Assembly (NCBI RefSeq): GCF_030316135.1
Contig: NZ_CP128185.1
Location: forward strand, 3,534,001 to 3,598,000
DNA length: 64,000 nt
Direction of reading: 5' to 3'
Origin: Aliiglaciecola sp. LCG003
GTDB lineage: Bacteria > Pseudomonadota > Gammaproteobacteria > Enterobacterales > Alteromonadaceae
Shown here: piece after piece, positions 55,812 through 64,000 of the stretch
Position numbering within the stretch: position 1 is the first letter of the stretch
Layout: each line of letters opens with the position of its first letter
Made by a program: the position numbers and the translations under genes
Notes under the pieces: model-generated
Databases searched by the model: none
What the model was told of the DNA's origin: nothing
Seen by the model: the letters and a program-made list of their open reading frames with translations, nothing else

Positions 55812-58540
55812 TAATCCGCCGGAGCTGCAAAAGGATTATTGTAATACTGACCACCAATATCCAGCCACTCAGCAATCAGTTTGAGTTCTGCCTTTGATAG
55901 CCAACTTTGATGACTGCCGGTGGCGCTAAACGGGTTAAAGAATCTCGCACTGCTGCGGGCACCATTGGTACTCATAGCATTTGCCACCCTGATATTTTGA
56001 AATACCGCAATTGGATTCCCATCAGCATCGAGGATTAGCTCACCATCTTCATCAACTTCAAACACCGGATCGCCGTTGGCGTCAAGCACCGCAACTAGAC
56101 GATCTACTATTGCGCCTTCCAACAATTCTTGTTCGTTATCAGTAAACATTAGCTCGCGATAACTGGTGAGGTGATCGGGGTTATCAACTGAGACTGAACC
56201 GCTTAAGTCCAGTTGCGCCACTGGCACCTGCGGCATTTGCGCCTCGTCGATGGGCGAATGACAGCTTGTACAAGTGTGATTGGCAAGTACCGAAATGCCA
56301 TCTTCGGCTAAGACCATTCTGGGCAATTCAAAAATAGGTTGAATGGCATCAGGATAATTAATTTGAATACGGCAAAGTGATGTCCATTGGGTTGCACAAG
56401 CAGAAGTAATAGGTATGGCCGTAGCTAAATCAGCATAGGTATAAGCAAAGCCCGGCACAGGATTGGCAATAGCCGGATCGGTCCAAATATCCTCAAATTC
56501 AATATCGGCTTGTGGGCGTTGAACGCCGTTAAATCGACCATTGGTTTGCGCCATGGTCTCGCCAGTATCAGCAAACAATACAGGATTTGTATTAGGAAAT
56601 GGCGTTCCGGTTGTGGCAGCGCCTAAATTTATCGATGGAGCTTCTGCTGCCACGCGGCCGTGGGGTAATTCACTACTTTGAGTATGGCAGCCATTACAGG
56701 TCTTTACTTCTCCGGGCGCAAATTGCATCCAATTTTGATGCCGCTCGCTGACCCGTTGACCATTAATATCTAACAAGCTGATTGCCAGTGGCAAATTCGC
56801 GGGTACATTAAAAAGTGCAGAGCCATCGGGTTGTACTGGCACATAGCCAATGATTTCACGCATTAACTGATTGCGACTGCGACCAAACGCAGAATTGTCA
56901 AAATCCCTTACATCTTGGTCAGGAATTGATACAGCTTTAACCACACGAATGAATTGTACGGGTCTTTGCAATACTGGAGTTTGCGTAGGGTCAGCTAACA
57001 CCGCAATACCTTGCGGGGATGCATCCACACCGGCAAAATCATACACGCTTTTAATATGGATCTGAGCCAAACTAGCATCCGCTAAATCTTGACTAAAGAC
57101 TTCGGCTATTTGAGCATCATCAGGAAACGCTCTAGATTCCATCGCCACGACTTCGCTAAACATCACACCTTCTGTCGGTACACCAATCGGTAACTGGGTG
57201 TTTTCAATGGGATCAAACATCCACAAACCAAACAAAAGTGGAGCTGCTTGCACATCAGGATTGGCCAACAAGGCATCGGTGCAAGGCAGAATACGGCGCT
57301 CTTCACCTTCTAGCAATTCTTCATCAGGGTCATACACTCGGCATTGACTCCAGCTAAACAGAACACGTTCACTACCATCCCACAAAGGATAAACCGCGTT
57401 AAAGTGTCCACCAGGCGAAATACTGCCGTCGATATTGATATTATCAAATAATATCGGCTGTTGTGCCGGGCCTGAAAGTCCACCTTGATTGGCAAACGGT
57501 TGTTGAATATCGATGAAGTTCTGAATGTCGATAGCCACATAGTCACCGCCTATTGTGGACGAATTAAAGCTACGAATTGCGCTTAATAATCGGCCATCGG
57601 CTAGCTCGCGACTCTGGGTAAATTGCAGCGCTTGCTCGCTGCGTTCAATATTATGACTATGTCGGCCGTAAACAATTTCTAGGCCAGAACCATCGGCATT
57701 CATCTGATACAAGTTAATCGTGTTGTTGTTGCCCGCTTGGTCCCAACGACTAAACAATATTTTGCCATTGCTTAGCACGGTAGCATCAAGATCATGGGAT
57801 TGATTAAATGAGATTTGTTGGATGTCTTGGCCATTCGCTGACATCACATGCAGTACAGAAGCATGCTGGTCCAAGCCTTCTTCTAAACCTTGATATTGAG
57901 GTTTGCCTTCATCTAACAATACTGCTTGATTACCCGCTTGGCGAGTGGAGCTAAACAATATCCGCCCATCTGGCAGATAAACCGGTGCGGTATCCTGGCC
58001 TTCTTCAGCTACGATATCAGACACTATTAATCTGGAAAGCTGGTCAGTCAGACGATTGTATTGCCAGATATTCCAACTAGGTTGCTGATCATCATCAGCA
58101 TCTTCAATTTCCGGGGCGCGCATGGCAAAAAGTAAACGTTCGCCATCATAAGAGACTTCTAAATCTTTCACATCATAACCGGCTAACGGATTATCTTGAC
58201 TGGCTTGGCTGATTTGCTCTTCGGTATAAAAAGCTCGGTCAGTAATATTGCTTTCAACGGCGCTGGCAGAAGCTCTAGGTTTAAGGTAAATCGCAGCGCC
58301 GGGAATAAAATCAGTCGGGTTAGTCAAGTCGGCTGTGAGTAGCTCACCATCTTCATTCAAAGGCAAAGCACGTTTGATATAGGCGATGGGGATATCCACT
58401 ACCACGGGATCAGGCTGCTGATTGTTTGATACTAAAGCTTGGCCACCGCCACAGCCGCTAAGCAAGATCATGCAGCAAGCACCAGCAAAAACCATAAGGT
58501 TGGAGTTGAGCCCTAGTGTTGTAAAACGAACATAATTCAT
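55811..58540 (-). CDS. Di-heme (two CXXCH) beta-propeller lipoprotein, HZS-alpha-like
   Basis: 909 residues. Lipobox MILLSGC (Cys30). Residues about 100-340 contain TolB/PD40-type propeller units (VYLPDGRILFSSTRQAGN, ATVLSNGKILFSRWDQAGNNNTINLYQMNADGSGLEIVYG). The middle part resembles the hydrazine synthase alpha family. Two c-type heme motifs follow, CNGCH (615-619) and CTSCH (757-761). The family occurs widely outside anammox bacteria with no known role, so hydrazine synthesis is not implied. It is the first gene of the minus-strand cluster; the ATG at 58538-58540 is chosen because of the lipobox (the frame is open to 58603). Confidence 0.85.
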   Translation of the reverse strand: MNYVRFTTLGLNSNLMVFAGACCMILLSGCGGGQALVSNNQQPDPVVVDIPIAYIKRALPLNEDGELLTADLTNPTDFIPGAAIYLKPRASASAVESNITDRAFYTEEQISQASQDNPLAGYDVKDLEVSYDGERLLFAMRAPEIEDADDDQQPSWNIWQYNRLTDQLSRLIVSDIVAEEGQDTAPVYLPDGRILFSSTRQAGNQAVLLDEGKPQYQGLEEGLDQHASVLHVMSANGQDIQQISFNQSHDLDATVLSNGKILFSRWDQAGNNNTINLYQMNADGSGLEIVYGRHSHNIERSEQALQFTQSRELADGRLLSAIRSFNSSTIGGDYVAIDIQNFIDIQQPFANQGGLSGPAQQPILFDNINIDGSISPGGHFNAVYPLWDGSERVLFSWSQCRVYDPDEELLEGEERRILPCTDALLANPDVQAAPLLFGLWMFDPIENTQLPIGVPTEGVMFSEVVAMESRAFPDDAQIAEVFSQDLADASLAQIHIKSVYDFAGVDASPQGIAVLADPTQTPVLQRPVQFIRVVKAVSIPDQDVRDFDNSAFGRSRNQLMREIIGYVPVQPDGSALFNVPANLPLAISLLDINGQRVSERHQNWMQFAPGEVKTCNGCHTQSSELPHGRVAAEAPSINLGAATTGTPFPNTNPVLFADTGETMAQTNGRFNGVQRPQADIEFEDIWTDPAIANPVPGFAYTYADLATAIPITSACATQWTSLCRIQINYPDAIQPIFELPRMVLAEDGISVLANHTCTSCHSPIDEAQMPQVPVAQLDLSGSVSVDNPDHLTSYRELMFTDNEQELLEGAIVDRLVAVLDANGDPVFEVDEDGELILDADGNPIAVFQNIRVANAMSTNGARSSARFFNPFSATGSHQSWLSKAELKLIAEWLDIGGQYYNNPFAAPAD

Positions 58541-59314
58541 TGTAACTTTCAAGCCTCCAACGTTAGACGGTTGTCTCTGAGTAGCGATAATTTGCGCGAG
58601 CAATTATCCACTGCCAACTTTAAACTTTAAACTGTCTCTGCATACAGACTGACGGACTTGGGGCCGACTAGTATCCGAATACTCAAACAGCTATTGCTTT
58701 TAACTAGGCTGGCGAGTGTTTCATTTTGCCTAGAGCTAAACAATCAGGGGATCAATCCAAAGTAATGTAATCTCATACCTTTAATGCCCCTGCCCCTCAA
58801 AAAATTTTCGTGATTGAACTGGTTAGATTGAAAAAATATTCCATTTAGTTGCCGGCGAAACCACCATGTCACAGATGACAGACAGCCAATTACGCCCGCC
58901 GTATATACATAAAAAGCTGATTTAAAGGGAGTTTGTCCAAATCCATCCATTAATCTGATCGTTAGACTGAATTTGCTGTGGCTAATTGGGTACGATATTC
59001 GAACCAAGATTGGGATAGCACTTGGATCCATTCCCTTCAACGCCCACCGAATACCTAGTGGTCTAATTTATGCTAAAGGGTCACAGCTGTTGCTTGCCAA
59101 TTGGTGAGCGTCGCTATCTGATCCCCAGGTCATTTTAGCTAGCGGATATTTATACGGGTAATAATGTCCGATTAAACGAATGCCCCTCAGCAGGTTTAAT
59201 TTTATGGATGCCATGAAAGGTATTGATAACTAGACCCTAAGCTCAGCAACTATATTTACCCTTAGTGGGTAATTCGACTATTTTTACCTTGGAAGCAGTT
59301 AGGAGCGCCAAAAT
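58541..59314. other. Divergent intergenic region (774 bp) between the two envelope operons
   Basis: It must contain promoters for both the minus-strand cluster and the plus-strand operon. Seen here: an ACTTTAAACTTTAAAC short repeat near 58617-58631 and a hairpin/operator-like inverted repeat at 59256-59272. A 98-codon minus-strand frame (58744-59040) has no support as a gene. Confidence 0.5.
59256..59272 (+). promoter_or_regulatory. Inverted repeat TTACCC-N5-GGGTAA upstream of the plus-strand operon
   Basis: A perfect 6-bp inverted repeat with a 5-base spacer, 43 bp before the TTG start of the CXXCH protein gene. The size and position suit a regulator-binding site or a small leader hairpin; neither can be decided from sequence. 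Confidence 0.35.
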
Positions 59315-60568
59315 TTGAAAAGTGTAGTATCAAAAAAAGGCCATGTTAGGTTCAAGCAACAAAGTATAAAGATTAGTCTGCTAGGTCTGTTATTCGTAAA
59401 TAGTCTAGCGTTGCCAATCAATGGTTGGGCTGGGCCTCGTGAACAAGCTAAACGAATCCATGACCGCTTAGCAGGTGTACCTGCAAATGCAGCCACGTTA
59501 GACGCCATGGCCACTTTACTTGAGCAAGGTGACAATCAGCAAGCAGCCTATTTGGCGATGGACAACCCCGGCTTCTACAGTGTCACCCTTAAAAATTGGA
59601 TCACCCCTTGGACCAATGAAGAGGCAGATAGTTTTGCCCCTTTAAACGACTATACTGCAACGGTTATTGGGATTACCCGTGATGATGTAGATTTTCGACA
59701 AATTCTCAGTGGCAATCTGCTTTATGTTGGCAACGATAGTTTAAACCTACCAAGCTATGCAGTTGATAATAATGACCATTATCAGGCATTAGAAGACCAA
59801 GAGCTGGATCTTTCTAGTGCACTAACAGCTACCACTCAAACCGCTGTTACTGGACTTCCAGCAGAAGCCACTGCCGGCGTGTTAACCACCCGCGCAGCGG
59901 CCAAATCATTCTTCAAAGACGGCACGAATCGCGCCATGTTCCGCTTTACCCTGATTAACCATTTGTGTACCGATTTGGAAGGTGTAAAAGATATCAGCCG
60001 CGCACCAGATCGCATCCGCCAAGACGTCAGTCGCAGTCCCGGCGGCGACAGCCGAATATTTTTAAACTCCTGTATTGGTTGCCACTCAGGCATGGATCCT
60101 TTAGCTCAAGCTTTTGCCTACTATGATTACCGTTACGATAGCGACGCCGACCCAGAGGGTTTAAGAGGCCGACTATTGTATAATTCAGCCGGCCAGAATG
60201 ATCCGATTAGCAATTCTCGAGTCACTAGCAAACATCAAATCAATGCCAATAATTTTCCATTCGGATTTATTATCCAAGATGATAAATGGGACAACTACTG
60301 GCGCGCGGGACAAAACAAACATCTAGGCTGGGACAGCACTCTGCCCGGCTCAGGATCCGGAGCCAAAAGCATGGGCCAAGAATTGGCCAATAGTCAAAAG
60401 TTCGCCCAATGCCAGGTCAAAAAAGTATTCACCAATGTTTGTCTCAGAGATCCACAGGATGGTAACGACCGAGCCCAGGTTACCCAGATGATCAGCAACT
60501 TCGAAAACAGTGGCTTTCAAATTAAACGTGTCTTTGCCGATGCAGCAAACTATTGTAAAGGGAGCTAG
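59315..60568 (+). CDS. Exported protein with one CXXCH motif (DUF1588-like C-terminal region)
   Basis: 417 residues. TTG start with AGGAG about 10 bases upstream; no ATG or GTG is usable until residue 65. Signal peptide (about 1-40, ISLLGLLFVNSLALPINGWA). The segment LNSCIGCHSGMDPLAQAFAYYDY (Cys253-His257) resembles the CASCH-DPIG heme region of DUF1588 planctomycete-type proteins. Other Cys occur near residues 216 and 360-370 (CQVKKVFTNVCLRDP) and at the C-terminus (YCKGS). It starts the plus-strand operon, two bases before the LamG lipoprotein gene. Confidence 0.78.
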   Translation: MKSVVSKKGHVRFKQQSIKISLLGLLFVNSLALPINGWAGPREQAKRIHDRLAGVPANAATLDAMATLLEQGDNQQAAYLAMDNPGFYSVTLKNWITPWTNEEADSFAPLNDYTATVIGITRDDVDFRQILSGNLLYVGNDSLNLPSYAVDNNDHYQALEDQELDLSSALTATTQTAVTGLPAEATAGVLTTRAAAKSFFKDGTNRAMFRFTLINHLCTDLEGVKDISRAPDRIRQDVSRSPGGDSRIFLNSCIGCHSGMDPLAQAFAYYDYRYDSDADPEGLRGRLLYNSAGQNDPISNSRVTSKHQINANNFPFGFIIQDDKWDNYWRAGQNKHLGWDSTLPGSGSGAKSMGQELANSQKFAQCQVKKVFTNVCLRDPQDGNDRAQVTQMISNFENSGFQIKRVFADAANYCKGS

Positions 60569-60570
60569 AG

Positions 60571-63039
60571 ATGCAGCAGTCAACTATCTCTCGGTCGATT
60601 AATCTATTAGTGGTAAGTGCGTTTATGCTATTACTAAATGGCTGTGGCGGGAGTACTGCGAAGGTAGAGAAAACCCCGCTGCCACCGCCAACCCAACAGC
60701 CGGGGGAAACCTATTCAGGTCCACCCGCTAATACTGATGACGTGCAGCGTTACAAACTCAATTTGTGGGACAATATTAGCAGTGTCGAGCGTTGCGGTGC
60801 CTGTCATGTTCAAACCGGTCAATCACCAGAGTTTGCCCGTAACGATGACATTAATTTAGCCTATGTAGCCACTAACCCATTGGTGAATCTGGCCGAGCCC
60901 GAAACTTCAACCTTGGTCACTAAGGTTGCTGGGGGGCATAATTGTTGGTTGTCCAGTGCTGCGGCCTGTGCTGACATTATGACGACTTGGATCACAAATT
61001 GGGCTGATACTGACGTGACGGCTAACCAGATCCAACTGGAAGCCCCCGTTGAAAAATCACCAGGCGCAAATAAAAACTTTCCGCTTGGCAGTGACTTGTT
61101 CGCCAGTACCGTTCATCCATTGTTAGCCTCCTATTGTGTTAACTGCCACGTCGGCTCTGCGACTATTCCTATTGCACCTTATTTTGCTTCGAGCGATGCT
61201 GACGAAGCCTACCAAGTATCCAAGTCTCGGCTTAATTTGGATAACCCTGCCGCTTCGCGCTTTGTCGGTAGGGTACGAGATGAATTCCACAACTGCTGGA
61301 GTGATTGTGCCAGCGACAGTGACGAATTGATTACTGCCATTCAAGCAATGTCGGATGGCATAGAGCTGACAGAATTGGATCCGCAACTGGTAAATAGCCA
61401 AGCATTAACCCTATTCGATGGCACTTTGGCCACAGGCGGCGGTCGTTTTGAAAATGACCTGATAGCCAAATGGGAATTTAAAACCGGTTCAGGTACCACC
61501 GCATTCGATACCAGTGGTGTTGAACCCGCGATGGATCTGACCTTAAGCGGTGACGTGAACTGGATAGGCGGATGGGGAATTCAGTTGCTAAACGGTAAAG
61601 CTCAAAGCAGTACCACCAGTAGTAAAAAGCTTCATGATTTATTGACAGCGACTAACGAGCTGTCCATTGAAGCTTGGGTGGTGCCAGCCAATGTGACCCA
61701 AGAAGGCCCCGCTCGTATTATGAGTTATTCAGGCGGTGCAGATACGCGCAACTTCACCTTGGGTCAAACCCTCTATAATTACGACTTTTTACTGCGTACC
61801 GACAATACTGATGCCAATGGTGAGCCTGCACTTTCGACCCCTAATGCAGATGATGTTTTGCAAGCTAGCTTGCAGCATGTGGTGATCACTTATGATCCAA
61901 TAAAGGGTAGACAAGTTTATGTCAATGGCGCATTGACCAACGCGAATGATGATATCCCGGTGGGTAACTTCAATGAATGGAACAGTACCTATGCCTTTGT
62001 TATGGGTAGCGAAGTATCTGGTCAGTTTCCATGGGCAGGCTCGATACGTATGGCTGCGGTACATAATCGCGCTCTGAGTCCCAGTCAAATTGCGCAAAAC
62101 TTTGACGCAGGCATCGGACAAAAGTTTTTCCTACTATTTAACGTATCCCAGCACAGCAACATCGCTCAAAGTTATGTGGTGATGGAAGTCAGTCAATTTG
62201 ACAGTTACAGTTACCTCTTCGCAGAACCCTTTTTCATTAGCCTTGATAGTAGCGCCGAGATCCAAACTGTTGCGATCGACGGCGTCCGAATCGGTCTGAA
62301 CGGTAAAGAAGTGGCATCCGGGCAAGTATTCCAAAATCTACAGGCTAGTATCAATCCATCTGACTATGTAAATGGCCAAGGGCAGCACTTGTCTCGTTTA
62401 GGTACAACTGTCGCAATTGAAAAAGGTCCGCAACTTGATGAGTTTTTTCTAACCTTCGAACAATTGGGTGATGCCAGCAATATTGTTGTCGAAGCCGAGC
62501 CTCCGGCGCAAAGCCTGCCAACCGACCTGCCCGCGCAGGCCGATATTGGGGTACGTAATTTTGCCGAAATCAATGCTACTCTGGCTACAATCACCACAGT
62601 TCCTACTAGCAACAGTGAAGTCAAAGCTGCGTTTGAAACCCTTAAACAGCAACTCCCAACCGTTACCGATCCAACTAGTTTTCTGGCGTCCAATCAAATG
62701 GCTATCACTCAGATGGCAATAAAATATTGCGACCAATTGGTTGAGAATAACAATTTGCGCGCAAGTTACTTCAGCGGATTCGATTTTAATCAAGCCGCCG
62801 ACCAAGCCTTTACAGCGCAAAATCGAGAGCTGATTGTGACACCGCTACTCGATCGTGTGATTGGACAAGATCTTGCGAGCCAGCCAGAACGCAGTGACGT
62901 GGCTCAAGAGCTAAATAACTTGATTGATACTCTGACAGATTGTTCAGGTAATAAAGTCTGTGATGCAACTTATACCCGCACAGTGGTGAAAGCCACTTGC
63001 GCTGCAACCATCGGCAGTGCAGCCATGCTTGTACAATAA
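60571..63039 (+). CDS. LamG-domain lipoprotein with two CXXCH motifs
   Basis: 822 residues. Lipobox LLLNGC (Cys25), a proline-rich linker, then an N-terminal cytochrome-c-like region with CGACH (75-79) and CVNCH (189-193). A concanavalin/LamG-type jelly roll lies at about 285-500 (LIAKWEFKTGSGTTAFDTSG, NELSIEAWVVPANV, LQHVVITYDPIKGRQVYVNG, GSIRMAAVHNRALSPSQIAQNF). A C-terminal region of about 300 residues has no recognised domain. Probably an outer-membrane, carbohydrate- or surface-binding electron carrier. The gene lies 2 bp after the CXXCH protein and 19 bp before the DUF1501-like gene. Confidence 0.83.
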   Translation: MQQSTISRSINLLVVSAFMLLLNGCGGSTAKVEKTPLPPPTQQPGETYSGPPANTDDVQRYKLNLWDNISSVERCGACHVQTGQSPEFARNDDINLAYVATNPLVNLAEPETSTLVTKVAGGHNCWLSSAAACADIMTTWITNWADTDVTANQIQLEAPVEKSPGANKNFPLGSDLFASTVHPLLASYCVNCHVGSATIPIAPYFASSDADEAYQVSKSRLNLDNPAASRFVGRVRDEFHNCWSDCASDSDELITAIQAMSDGIELTELDPQLVNSQALTLFDGTLATGGGRFENDLIAKWEFKTGSGTTAFDTSGVEPAMDLTLSGDVNWIGGWGIQLLNGKAQSSTTSSKKLHDLLTATNELSIEAWVVPANVTQEGPARIMSYSGGADTRNFTLGQTLYNYDFLLRTDNTDANGEPALSTPNADDVLQASLQHVVITYDPIKGRQVYVNGALTNANDDIPVGNFNEWNSTYAFVMGSEVSGQFPWAGSIRMAAVHNRALSPSQIAQNFDAGIGQKFFLLFNVSQHSNIAQSYVVMEVSQFDSYSYLFAEPFFISLDSSAEIQTVAIDGVRIGLNGKEVASGQVFQNLQASINPSDYVNGQGQHLSRLGTTVAIEKGPQLDEFFLTFEQLGDASNIVVEAEPPAQSLPTDLPAQADIGVRNFAEINATLATITTVPTSNSEVKAAFETLKQQLPTVTDPTSFLASNQMAITQMAIKYCDQLVENNNLRASYFSGFDFNQAADQAFTAQNRELIVTPLLDRVIGQDLASQPERSDVAQELNNLIDTLTDCSGNKVCDATYTRTVVKATCAATIGSAAMLVQ

Positions 63040-63058
63040 CAGCAATAAAGGTTTGAAC

Positions 63059-64000
63059 ATGAACAACAAAAAATTTAACAATTTATCCGCCGATGCACCT
63101 TTATTGCACGATGACCATGCAAAGCCAGTATCACGGAGAGAGTTCATCGCTCAAGGATTTACTGCCGGATTAGGCACAGTGATGGCAGGCTCAGTATTTA
63201 GCCTGTTTGGCAATCCTCGCAATGCCAATGCAGCGTTATCTGGCGATCTTGAAGCCCTTAAAGCTAACTGTGGTATCGCAACCCAAGGTGCGGGAAAAAT
63301 TCCGTTTATCTGCTTTGATTTGGCGGGCGGAGCAAATATTTCAGGTTCAAATGTGCTGGTCGGTGGTCGTGGCGGCCAATTGGATTTTTTAAGTACCGGT
63401 GGCTATAGCAAACTGGGATTACCCGGCGACATGGTGCCTTCAATAATGAATCCCGCCACAGGTTTAAGTGACTTTATCAATACTGAGTTGGGTTTGGCCT
63501 TTCATTCTGACAGCGCCTTTCTTAGGGGCATACTGGAAAAAGTCAGCCCGACAAATCGTGCGAATATCAATGGTGCGGTGATCCCCGCCCGCTCAGAGAA
63601 TGACACGGGCAATAATCCGCATAATCCGATGTATGGCATCAATAAAGTAGGCGCGGATGGTTCGCTGCTTACTTTGGTGGGCTCGCGCAATTCAGATTCT
63701 GGCGGCAACAGTATGTCACCCGCAGCGATGATAGACTCTGCCAAGCGTCCAACCAAAATTGATCGTCCTTCGGATGTGACAGGTTTAGTTGACACTGGCG
63801 ATCTCGTAGGCTTGTTAAGTCAGCAAGACTCGGTCGCGGTGATGGAGTCGATCCAACGGATAAGCGACATGAAGTTGGGTAAGGTCAATACCCAAATCAC
63901 CACAGATGAAGTGATCAAAGATTTGGTTCGGTGTGGCTATGTCAAAAGTGCAGATATTACCGATAGATTTGGTGACCCATCCTCACTCAATCCGGAGCTG
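63059..64000 (+). CDS. Tat-exported DUF1501-like protein (partial, C-terminus off window)
   Basis: 314 codons are visible and the frame runs off the edge. The N-terminus has a twin-arginine signal: SRREFIAQGFTAGLGTVMAGSVFSLFG (about residues 26-52). After that, KIPFICFDLAGGANISGSNVLVGG resembles the start of DUF1501 proteins, a sulfatase-fold group of unknown function exported by Tat, often paired with DUF1800 proteins. HNPMYGINKVGADG and DMKLGK segments follow. It is the third gene of the plus-strand operon, and Tat export fits a cofactor-containing or folded protein. I am sure of the gene and Tat signal and less sure of the family. Confidence 0.8.
   Translation, partial: MNNKKFNNLSADAPLLHDDHAKPVSRREFIAQGFTAGLGTVMAGSVFSLFGNPRNANAALSGDLEALKANCGIATQGAGKIPFICFDLAGGANISGSNVLVGGRGGQLDFLSTGGYSKLGLPGDMVPSIMNPATGLSDFINTELGLAFHSDSAFLRGILEKVSPTNRANINGAVIPARSENDTGNNPHNPMYGINKVGADGSLLTLVGSRNSDSGGNSMSPAAMIDSAKRPTKIDRPSDVTGLVDTGDLVGLLSQQDSVAVMESIQRISDMKLGKVNTQITTDEVIKDLVRCGYVKSADITDRFGDPSSLNPEL

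Noticed and set aside
55811-58540. Hydrazine synthase (anammox) activity for the HZS-alpha-like gene
   Set aside because: No beta/gamma subunits or other anammox genes are present, the organism appears to be an aerobic gammaproteobacterium, and the family is found widely without that role.
58744-59040. 98-codon minus-strand ORF in the divergent promoter region
   Set aside because: No ribosome binding site, no family-like pattern, and it sits where promoters are needed.

Overview
The window looks like a chromosome segment of a marine gammaproteobacterium of the order Alteromonadales, close to Alteromonas, Glaciecola or Paraglaciecola. This placement is inferred from protein character and gene order (complete dcw cluster, recO-pdxJ-acpS followed by rlmD-relA-mazG, SapC-like protein, AgmX/DUF3570/DUF4266 genes). 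No rRNA is present to confirm it. I see no tRNA, CRISPR array, insertion sequence or prophage.

Region 1 (1-7.4 kb) is housekeeping. A minus-strand run recO-pdxJ-acpS-rlmD-relA-mazG (mazG cut by the window edge) covers repair, pyridoxal phosphate, ACP activation, rRNA methylation and the stringent response. It is followed by two small unknown genes and mutT. Region 2 (7.4-29.6 kb) is secA, an M23 peptidase standing where enterobacteria have secM, lpxC, and the whole division/cell-wall cluster mraZ-rsmH-ftsL-ftsI-murE-murF-mraY-murD-ftsW-murG-murC-ddl-ftsQ-ftsA-ftsZ. All of it reads on the minus strand, mostly with overlapping start and stop codons. A three-box MraZ operator with 10-bp spacing lies upstream of mraZ.

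Region 3 (29.9-42.4 kb) is mixed metabolism and accessory genes: glpK, galM, a SapC-family gene, glpD, a secreted M19 dipeptidase, a DEDDh exonuclease that seems to lack a normal start codon, an ABC-2 exporter, a DUF4190 membrane protein, and a large surface protein with a damaged metalloprotease motif, Calx-beta repeats and a GlyGly-CTERM-like tail. The RNase P RNA gene (rnpB, minus) follows at 42.4-42.8 kb with a clear promoter.

Region 4 (42.9-64 kb) is the most interesting. A long minus-strand cluster encodes, in transcription order, a di-heme beta-propeller lipoprotein resembling the HzsA family, an SH3/beta-barrel protein, a beta-barrel protein, a TlpA-like thioredoxin, a DUF4266 lipoprotein, a DUF3570 outer-membrane protein, a small exported protein, three TPR proteins, another small exported protein, ExbB/TolQ, two unequal ExbD/TolR proteins and a TonB-like protein with an AgmX/PglI C-terminus. 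The composition resembles the Agl-Glt motor and envelope core of Myxococcus gliding motility, here joined to redox genes. A divergent plus-strand operon encodes a CXXCH protein, a LamG lipoprotein with two CXXCH motifs, and a Tat-exported DUF1501-like protein that runs off the end. I propose that these form a proton-motive-force-driven, envelope-spanning system with no described function in this lineage.
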